From: Rhabdophis nuchalis | Taxonomy: Eukaryota > Chordata > Lepidosauria > Squamata > Natricidae | Assembly: GCA_039707465.1 (NCBI GenBank) | Contig: CM077645.1 | Location: forward strand, 163,608,003 to 163,672,002 | Length of the DNA stretch: 64,000 nt | Direction of reading: 5' to 3' | In this document: positions 55,712 through 64,000 of the stretch, one piece after another | Layout of the letters: each line of letters begins with the position of its first letter | Numbering within the stretch: position 1 is the stretch's first letter | Position numbers and translations under genes: made by a program | Notes under the pieces: generated by a model | What the model saw: only the letters and a program-made list of their open reading frames with translations | Told to the model about the DNA's origin: nothing | Database searches by the model: none

Positions 55712-56081
55712 CAGTAGTCCTCGACTTACAACAGTTTGTTTAGTGACTGTTCAATGTTACAATGGAGCTGAAAAATGTGACTTATGATTGTCTTTCATAT
55801 CATGTGATCAAAATGTGGGTGCTTGGAAACTGGTTCATAGATATGATCTTGGCTGTGTCCTAAGGTCATGTGATTACTTTTATGACCTTTTGACAAGCAA
55901 ACTCAATGGGGAAGCTAGATTCACTTAACAACCAGGTTATTAACTTAATAATTGCAGTGATTCACTCAACAACTGTGGCAAGAAAAGTTGCAAAATGGGA
56001 CAAAACTCCCTTAACAAATGAAATTTGTTAACAACAGAAATTTTGTGCTTGCTTGCAGTCGTATTTCAAGGACTACCTATA
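55712..56081. mobile_element. AGTAGTCCTCGACTTA-family small transposon
   Basis: Starts CAGTAGTCCTCGACTTACAA and ends TTTCAAGGACTACCTATAG, a clear inverted repeat, with family words CACTTAACAACCAGGTTATT and AAAATGGGACAAAACTCCCT. Non-coding, in the same orientation as the copy at 8642. Confidence 0.82.
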
Positions 56082-56173
56082 GTTATCAGTACAATTATAA
56101 ACTTATTTCTTACTCTATGCTTACAATGGAACTCTCTTCTTTTTTTAATCTGTTCTGTCTAATCAAAATCATA

Positions 56174-56535
56174 ATGCCAGCGGGCGACTCCCAGGGGAAG
56201 GGCCTTCTCTGTTGCAGGCCCCATCCTATGGAATGACCTACCCCCCGACCTCAGAACAACTCCGGACCTCTGCTCCTTCCGCTGAAAGTTCAAAACATAT
56301 TTCTTCCAACAGGCCGGCCTGGCCTAATCTATTTCTCACACCTCCGGTCTGTACATTTAAAATTTTAATTGGGTTTTTAAGGGTTTAAGGTTTTAGGTTT
56401 TTTAGGTTTTAGTGCAGGGTCATTGTAATTTAATTTAATTTTAGATATTTATATTGTATGTTTTATGTTTTATATTCCCTGTGCACCACCCCGAGTCCCT
56501 TCAGGGAGAGGGAGTGGTATACAAATAAACATTCC
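56174..56535 (+). mobile_element. L2-clade LINE 3' end
   Basis: Starts inside the ORF end (GCGACTCCCAGGGGAAGGGC, giving a RAFSVAGP.LWNDLP-like reading). The 3' UTR has repeated GGTTTTAGG words and ends CACCCCGAGTCCCTTCAGGG, a stem, GTGGTATACAAATAAACATTCC. The copy is about 0.36 kb, strongly 5'-truncated. Confidence 0.9.
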
Positions 56536-56609
56536 ATTCCATTCCATAAATCTTAAGTTCATTATTTTATGTTTCACACAAAAAGTCTGCAAGAGGTTTT
56601 CAGTCGCTA

Positions 56610-56830
56610 ACAAATGTTGTTGTTGTTAGTTGCAAAGTTGTGTCTGACCCATCACAACCCCATTGACAATGTTCCTCCAGGCCTTCTTGTCCTCTAACCA
56701 CCCTCTGGAGTCCATTTAAGATCACGCCTACTGCTTCGGTGACTCCATCCAGCCACCTCATTCTCTGTCATCCCCTTCTTCAAATGTAGCTATTGTCTTT
56801 TTTCTATCGAACTGAATTTAGCTATTGCAG
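56610..56830 (-). mobile_element. BovB-like LINE 3' end, minus strand
   Basis: TTAGTTGCAAAGTTGTGTCTG, ACCCATCACAACCCCATTG, CCTCCAGGCCTTCTTGTCCT and GACTCCATCCAGCCACCTCA match the antisense of the BovB (RTE clade) 3' region that squamates and ruminants share. It could also be a SINE with a BovB-type tail; no reverse transcriptase frame is present. Confidence 0.75.
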
Positions 56831-59137
56831 CAATTTCCACCATCTTCATCAATCATTCATCCATTGCAGATAATGCCAAATCTTTCCATCTTTGTGTGTA
56901 TAATAGAGTATGTACTTTTCAGGAAGACAAAAGAAACTTCTTGCTTGTCACCTTAACTAACATTTTAATGGTTTGCCAAATCATGTGAAGATATATAACA
57001 ATCCAAATAGTCACAATCAATAAAAGCAGAAATGTCTTGGTTTTTGTTTTTTTTAAGTATTAGGGATTTTTAAAAATATCCTACAGTTTTTTGGGGCTTA
57101 GGCATAATAACTAAGAATGTATTTTCTTAAAATATACTTCAGATAGCCAATTATGAAAATCTGAAAAAAGTTTTTATTAAAGAGATTTTGCAAGAGATTG
57201 TTCGTATTTCCACACAAAAGGTACAATAAAATTAGTGTACAATACTCACAGAGGTTGGTGAGTTATTCACTACTCCGATGATGCTACATACATGTTAAGG
57301 ATGCATGCTACATACATGTAAAGGAGAAGTTAATCTTATTGTAGTGTTACCTTTGTAGCTGGAGTGCTAAATTAACATTTGAGGTTCAACTCTACCCAGT
57401 AGCTATGAAACTCAGTGAGTGACTCTTCTACTGTGCAGCACAATGAGTTGCCATGTTAACGGCTTCACAGTAGTCCCCAAGGGGGCTCCCTCATTAGAAA
57501 TTACGTTTGGTCTGGAGATTTTCCCCTTATAAATAAATACTCGGGCAACAGTGTGTTATTGGCTAGTGATCTATAAATTCAGCACTCTTCAGTAATATAT
57601 AGCACTTACAAACACATTAATGTCAGATGGAGGTCTTGATCCAGAAGACTCTTGCATGAAAAATAAAACCCCTTATTATTTTTAATTAAATATTCTTAGT
57701 ATTTAGGAAATCATGGGAAGTTTCCATTTTATGTAGAGCAGTAAAGATATTGTTGCTTGTCATTTTTTTCTTTAATGTAGGTTTGTTTTTCTTTTTTAAA
57801 TCCCATTAATTAACTATGAATTATTTATTTTCTAACAAGATTGAGATAAAAATGCAACCCCAAATTGTGCTTTTAAAGTGTATCAGTTCATTACACAGGG
57901 ATTTGTTTTGTTTTGGCACCAAAATACTCACCGGGAGGAGGAGTCAGTCCTAAGGTTCTGTAGTTATTTCTAAAACTGACAGTGGGATGATGACAAGGAC
58001 AAGATAACATTTACAGTTGAGACAGGAAATTCTCGTAGATAATGCAAGAATATTTCTTAGATTCATGGAGATTCTCCTGACACTCTTTAAAAAAATAAAA
58101 GGGTTTCTAAAATCTGGCTTTATAGAGCACATTTAACACTTACATAACTCTTGATTTCTCATCAAAGTACATACATTTCCAGCCAATTAATATTATATTT
58201 TCTATGCATCCACCTGCATTGTGTGAGTGCTGTAACATTAGGGGATTTTACTCTTGAAAGCTGCATAACTGTGCAGCTGTTTTTTCTCAACAGAGAGTCA
58301 TTGTATTTTTGCTGAATTGTGTATAATATTCCACAAGCATTCTTCTCAAGGACTATACTTGGATCAAATGTGATTATTTTTATCATTTTATTGAGAAATG
58401 AATGATGTATTATAAGTGCATTGGCTTGCTAGCTTACTCATAGTATGCTTTTTAGTGTTCAATTTTAACCATATAACTAAAATTGTAATTCCACTGAATT
58501 CATGGGCAAAGCTGCATTAAAATAAGAATGCAATAACATGCTGATATTAAAACAAAACCGAATAAAACAGCAAAACTTTCCTTCATAAATAGGGAGGGCT
58601 TCCATTATTGCTCTATAAATCTCTGTATTCCTCAATCATTTCCTTTTGCTCTTCCATATTTCTTCCTATGTATTTTATACTACTTTCACATAATTCTCAA
58701 AAAACGTTTCCTGCATTATTCTCCACAAATTTAGCACTGTAAGTAGCTTTCAGCAAAATAGGCCTGCCTAACACTCCTAAAGTTTTATAAGCTTCATTAA
58801 ACAGGGCCCAAACCTTGTGAATACCTAGAGACAAAGTCTCTTTTTTTTCTTTAGGTGACTATCCAGATGATAGCCTATGAAGTGCTTGCTATAGATATCA
58901 TGATGAAAGATGTCTGTTAAAATGTGATATTGAAATCATTAAAATCTGGGAGATTTTGATTGTCCTTTCAATCATTGGTATTGGCTTTGGTAAATATCAT
59001 TAAAATGATATTGGTAAATTGATAAATATCAGCAGGATATTGCAGTAAGCCTCTTTAGATTAAAAATTGACTATTAAAATGTACATTTATGTGAATAGTG
59101 ATGGTGAAATCTTGCTTTTGCTTTGAAATCAAAAAGA
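56831..59137. other. Intergenic, no feature recognised
   Basis: AT-rich; a small duplicated word GCTACATACATGT lies near 57288 and 57308. No gene or family is recognised. Confidence 0.5.
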
Positions 59138-59575
59138 GTGCAGAGAAGAACAACAAGGATGATTAGGGGACTGGAGAATAAAACATATGAAAAATGGTTG
59201 CAGGAACTGGATATGTCTTGTTTAATGGAAAGACAGGGGTGACACGATAGCAATGTTCTAGTATCTAAGATGCTACTACAACGAAGAGGGGGTTAACCTG
59301 TTCTCCAAAGCACCTGAAAGCTGGATGAGAAGCAACAGATGGAAACTAACCAAGGAGAGAACCAATCTAGAACTAAGGACAAATTTCCTGACATTTAGAA
59401 CAATTAATCAGTGGTATGCCTTGCCTCCAGAAGTTGTGGGTGCTCCAACACTCAAGATTTTAAAGAAGAGATTGGATAGTCTTATGTCTAAAATGGCAGA
59501 GGGTCTCCTGCTTGAGCAGGAGTTGGACTAGAAGATATCCAAGGTTCCTTCTAACTATGTTATCCTGTTACATAT
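59138..59575 (+). mobile_element. CR1 LINE 3' end
   Basis: The frame 59325-59531 includes RTNFLTFRTINQWYALPPEV and APTLKILKKRLDSL, the C-terminus of the CR1 protein. It is followed by GAGTTGGACTAGAAGATATC and CAAGGTTCCTTCTAACTATG, the CR1 3' UTR. Upstream words (GAAGAACAACAAGGATGATT) fit CR1 as well. Confidence 0.9.
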
Positions 59576-59824
59576 TTATATAGGCAAGTATTAATTAGGA
59601 TACAGAAAGAAAGACATTATCCCATACCTATTGTTATACAGAAGACACTAAAAATTCTCCACCGTATACAAATATGGTATATTTAATGAAAATCCATGGA
59701 AAGCACTGGTACACTTTTTTATCAAATAGTTTTTAAATTAGATTCTTAAAACCACAACACTGCATACTTCCATAGCCGTCCCTAAATTATCATTCTCTTC
59801 ATCTGATATTATGCCGTTTCAAAT

Positions 59825-60922
59825 TACCAGACTTTTCAGAGTATAAGATGCACCTATTTTCCTCTAAAAACAGGCGGAATACAGCATTTTTTGCCTCCTG
59901 AAGCCCCACCCCTTCATCTAAATGGCCATGCATAGCCTTATGAAGGCTTTCAGATAGCCCCTGGGGACTGGGGAGGGCAAAAATGAGCCTAAAATGGGTA
60001 GGTCCCCCCCCCAGACCCCAGCAGCACTCCATAAGGCTATGCATGCATTTTTTTTGACAAAAAAAAAAAAAACCAGCCCGTTTTTGCAAAAAATTAGCCA
60101 TTTATTTGCTCATTTTTGGTCCCCCACACCACAGGAGCACTCTGCAAGCCCCCCCCCCCCGGCTATTCATACCTTTTTTTGAAAAAAAAAACCCACATGA
60201 ATAGCCTGGGGGAGGTTTGCAGAGTGCAACACCCCCCCTCCGCTTTTCGGAAAGCTGTTTAGTTAGTGGTAGATGATAATTACATTGATCAAGTGCTGTC
60301 CCAGCAGAAACAAAGTTTTAGGTGCTAACAGGTTGTCAGCTATTTACTTCTCCAGCACATGGATAAATACACCTGGAAATATCTACCTACCTACCTACTC
60401 TCTCTCTCTACCTACCTACTGTATTTCCTTCTCCCCCCTCTATCTACCTATATACCTACCTACCTTCTCTTTCTCTCTCTCTCTCTCCCCCTACCTATCT
60501 ACTGTATTTCTCTCTATTTCTCTCTCTCTATCCTTCTACCTACCTACCTATCTACACTCTTGGCCTCCCTCCCTCCCTCCCTATTGTATTTCTCTCTCTC
60601 TATTTCTCTCTCTCTATCCCTCTACCTACCAACCTACCTACTCTCTCTCCCTCCCTATCTACTGTATTTCTCTATCCCTCTCTCTATTTCTCTCTCTCTC
60701 TATCCCTCTACCTACCTACCTATCTACACTCCCTCCCTCCCTACTGTATTTTACCTCTTTCTCTCTCTCTATTTCTCTCTCTCTACCTACTGTATTTCTC
60801 TCTTTTTTTCTCCCTCTCTATCCCTCTATCTACCTACCTACTTTTTTTTAAAAAAAATTGCCTCTTAAAAACCTGGGTGCGTCTTATAGTCTGATGTGTC
60901 TTATACTTCAAAAAATATGGTA
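59825..60922 (-). mobile_element. Short TIR element, reverse-oriented relative of 49011-51770
   Basis: The ends TACCAGACTTTTCAGAGTATAAG and CTTATACTTCAAAAAATATGGTA are decayed inverted repeats. The body (TGCATAGCCTTATGAAGGC, GGAAAGCTGTTTAGTTAGTG, CTCCAGCACATGGATAAATA, then CTAC/CT minisatellite) is the reverse complement of the body at 49011-51770 without the nested hAT-like element. It is about 1.1 kb. The Ser/Leu/Tyr-rich frames are repeat artefacts. Confidence 0.8.
60385..60845 (-). repeat. (CTAC)n/(CT)n minisatellite
   Basis: Repeated blocks of CTACCTACC, TCTCTCTCT and TACTGTATTTCTCTC make up the complement of the minisatellite at 49085-49375. Confidence 0.93.
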
Positions 60923-62138
60923 GTATGTCAGTTTCATACCAAACTTGATAATAAATATTATCAACAGCTGTTTAATATAGGAAACCATACTAAAGAATTA
61001 TTAGACAAACTCAATCCCCTTGTTAATTCATTATTCAGACTTAAAAAGTGTGAAATATCATCACTGAAAAGTATTGATATAGTGATGGCTATAATATATG
61101 TTTCTGTGCTTATGAACAACTATATTTGTTGAGAAGAGGCTGTCCAGAATGATTAGGGGATGGCATTTCAGCATCTTTTCAAATACATAACCATCCACTT
61201 ATGGCATCTTGAACAGGTACGCTTAACATTTACAATAGGTAATATTAAATTACCTATTGTAGCTAAGATTTGTTAGAGGGATAAGAGATCATTTGAAAAT
61301 CAGTTTGGAAGCTCTAGCTATTTTGGGCCAAGTCAAGATCATAGAAATCTATCTATTTTCACATTCTTCATATCTATCCGGCTATGTCCCCGGGAGAAAA
61401 TGAAAAGAAAGATATTTAACCTATGCCTCATGAAGGTGCAGAATTTAGAAAAGATGTAGGAAGCGATAAGGACATTCATGAAAGAGAATCCTAGATTTCA
61501 CTTAGGACTATCAGGATGAAGAAAGGGCAAGCAGTTATTATTTCTCTCTCTCTGAAAATGCCAAATGCATCTGTATTTGAACTTACATACGTCTATCTAT
61601 GAAAGAACAAAGATTCTGTGAAAAGTGAAAAGCAAGGGAGAAGGAGACAATATTTATATTGAAAAATTCTAAGGTCATTCCAGACAGCACGACTAGTAAA
61701 TATCTCCTATAAATGGAATATCTAACCTTTATTGATAACAATTCCTCTTCCAACGCTTGGAAAACTTATGAGAAAAGCTACATTACGGAAGCATGTGAAA
61801 TTTCCCCTTAACTATTCCACAGGTAAAGAGTGCATTGTTAGGAGACAACTCTGAAAGATGGGCTGATCCCATTAAAAAAAACTTAAGATGTTTTTTGAAA
61901 ATCAAAAAAAAGTATGTTTTTTTTCTTTTTTCTGATAATGTATGGATATTTATCATAATTATTTTTGTGGGTTTAATTTTTTTTAGTCATTAGTTTAAAA
62001 CCAATAAAATAAATAAATAAATAAAATCCAGGTGATTGCATTTAAGACTCATGTCTCTTTTTAGGCAGCACAATTTAGTTTGTATAGGCTAATTGCAGGA
62101 GTTGATTGGCTCCCTTGCAATGGTAGAAACATCATTTT
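60923..62138. other. Intergenic; possible LINE tail and one hairpin
   Basis: A perfect 12-bp inverted repeat with a 5-base loop lies at 61232-61260. Sequence at 61880-62027 ends AAACCAATAAAATAAATAAA, which may be a LINE 3' end, but no body is recognised. Confidence 0.4.
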
Positions 62139-62190
62139 CCTTCCTTCCTCCCTCCCTCCCTCCCTCCCTCCCTCCCTCCCTCCCTCCCTC
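62139..62190 (+). repeat. (CCTT)n/(CCCT)n microsatellite
   Basis: TTCC units pass into about 11 CCCT units. Confidence 0.97.
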
Positions 62191-63256
62191 TTTCAATTAG
62201 TTGGAAACCATCCCCCCAATACTCAATAATTATGGCTGAACAGGATTTGAAGGGGCCATTTAACCTGAGTAACCCATTCCTTCTTTCAAATTTCAATTTG
62301 TACAATTTAATAAATTAAACATGAAAACTCAGTAAAACACGACAAGCCAAAGACTGTAGTTGTGAAACTCTTTTTAGAAGAAATAATATTGTAGGGAAAT
62401 GAATTTGGAATTCTGGATATTGAATATAGATTTGCCACCCCGAACATTGGTGCTTTTTGTTATTTTGTATAGTATATATTCCCAATGTGAACAGGGTTAT
62501 ATGAATAAAAATTAAAGAATTCTGACTAAACATCTTACAAGTAAGCAATGCTATATGAACTAGAGTGGAAAGGCAGTTAAAGACAGTTTGCATGCAGCTA
62601 GATGCTGTCAACATAATTATAGTAATTACATATTCGAAAGTTCTCTATAAAATAGGAAAACAATGCTAGCATATGATACATTTTGAAAGGCAACAATTTA
62701 CCAGCTAAATCCTTTACTAATAACAAGGTTATTTTAAATAAATTAATTTGCACCAAGAACCCAAATATGTCTGGCAGATCTTGAAAGATCAAATAGCCAG
62801 AATAAAAACTGCCGTCAGACCAATGATAGACATGGACAAATTATAAATAACCTAATTGAATTGTTGCTCTTTTGCACAAAATGAAGATCCACTTAATCTC
62901 ATTTCAGAGATGGTGATGAAAATATCAAGTTATTTCTTAATAATGAACATGCAATTAAACTTAATAAAACACAAGACTGGAAGACTGCCTAATTATAAAA
63001 TTTATTCTAATCACTGGAATTTTTCAATTTCCTGTTTACAGGGCTTTATGAAGCATCTTCCTTTTTACAATTTAAAAACACTGAATAGCTTTGTAAAGAT
63101 TTTTTTCATTATTTGGTAACTATTTAAAAATTGATACAGGTGAAATCAGTATTAAGATACTACAGATAAGGAAAATTCATTAAATGTGAAAAAGGCAAGT
63201 GGAACTTTGATTGCTGTTAAGGTATATATTTTGCTATTATCTTAGTTGTAAATAAA
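62191..63256. other. Intergenic, no feature recognised
   Basis: AT-rich, no recognisable gene or repeat. Confidence 0.5.
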
Positions 63257-63520
63257 AGAACCAGTTGGTGCAGTGGTTAAGGCAAAAGACTAAAAATAGG
63301 AGACCTATGAATTAAGTCCTACCTTAGTCATGAAAATTAGCTGGGTGACTTTTGGCCAAAAATTCTCTCTCAGTGCAAGCCACCTCACAGGGTTAGGGTG
63401 ATGGGAGGGTAATTGATTGGGGGGGGGGGAATGGGAGGAGGAAGATATGTTGGATATATTAGTCACCACTTGAGTTATTTGTAAAAATAATAAAGGCGCG
63501 ATATAAATAAATACATAAAA
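63257..63520 (+). mobile_element. tRNA-derived SINE (GTGGTTAAGGC head)
   Basis: Head GAACCAGTTGGTGCAGTGGTTAAGG has a good A box. The B box region is AATTAAGTCCTACC, followed by AGCTGGGTGACTTTTGGCC, CACCTCACAGGGTTAGGG and the tail AATAATAAAGGCGCGATATA with AAAT repeats. It is a common squamate SINE type whose tail is LINE-derived. Confidence 0.88.
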
Positions 63521-64000
63521 TAAAGTACTGAGGAAAAGTGGTACATTGTTGTCAGCATTTCAAAGTAGGTCAAGTCAAAAACAGACACTTCAACTTTGGC
63601 TGGACCTATAGTTTATTAGTGTAAATAGTATATACTAAAGAATAGAAAAATAAAACTTAACTAATTCTTTAATTAGTGATACACAAATATATTTCCATTT
63701 GAGATATTCCTTTACCATAATTTCACTGGAAATAATTTAGATGACCTGCAAGGTCTCTTCCAACTCTGTTAATCTGTTAATCTGAGCACAGAATAAATGG
63801 TATTCAAATTCTCAAAAATTCCATGTAATCAATGTTATCTTATAATAAAGATAATTGTAATAGATATACCATAAGATAATTCTGAATCCTATCTCCAGCT
63901 CATAATAGTATGAGTTGTGGTCTAAGTGCTAACCCCTTAAGGAGAAATCATGATTTCAGATGGTTTTACCATTACAGCAGGGGTGAAATCAACTTTCCTT
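63521..64000. other. Intergenic, no feature recognised
   Basis: AT-rich. CAGCAGGGGTGAAATC near 63975 may be the start of another hAT-like element (CAGGGGTG.. end) cut by the window edge. Confidence 0.4.

Noticed and set aside
60273..60868. Open frames of 169 and 192 residues rich in Ser, Leu and Tyr.
   Set aside because: They translate the CTAC/CT minisatellite of the TIR element.

Overview
The window is vertebrate nuclear DNA, most probably from a squamate reptile and perhaps a snake. The evidence is the mix of L2-clade, CR1 and BovB-like LINEs, several squamate-type tRNA-derived SINEs, many small hAT-like elements and abundant microsatellites, together with spliced coding sequence and no bacterial-style gene density. 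The species call is inference.

The only host gene I can support is the 3' end of TMX3 (thioredoxin-related transmembrane protein 3, an ER protein) on the + strand. Four coding exons lie at 3071-3127, 4036-4165, 4753-4821 and 5971-6234. Their reading phases join exactly. They encode the end of the last lumenal thioredoxin-like domain, the transmembrane helix, an acidic cytosolic tail and a C-terminal KKRD dilysine ER-retrieval signal. Earlier exons lie left of the window. From about 6.7 kb to the end I found no other host exon, so the rest reads as intergenic sequence.

Layout: 0-2.4 kb, a minus-strand L2 LINE, presumably in a TMX3 intron. 2.4-6.7 kb, TMX3 exons, introns and proximal 3' UTR. 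8.6-15.5 kb, sparse small DNA transposons and an L2 piece inside one of them. 17-19 kb, an LTR-like fragment, SINEs and a perfect 56-bp inverted repeat. 20.3-23.8 kb, a small transposon interrupted by a long L2 copy and by a SINE. 24-36.5 kb, scattered SINE, LINE and small transposon pieces. 37.0-37.5 kb, two hammerhead self-cleaving ribozyme motifs on the minus strand, one directly behind a tRNA-like SINE head. 37.7-48.6 kb, more small elements, including a hAT-like element inserted in a CR1 copy. 49.0-55.7 kb, two multi-kilobase terminal-inverted-repeat elements carrying a ~430-bp-arm palindrome, a pentamer satellite with a 150-bp higher-order period and an array of three tandem palindromes. 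55.7-64 kb, L2, BovB-like and CR1 tails, a third short member of the TIR family and a SINE.

The most interesting finding is the hammerhead pair: all three helices form in both copies, and the one differing stem I base pair has changed on both sides (G-C in one copy, A-U in the other). Family assignments come from recognition of motifs and ends, not from database searches.
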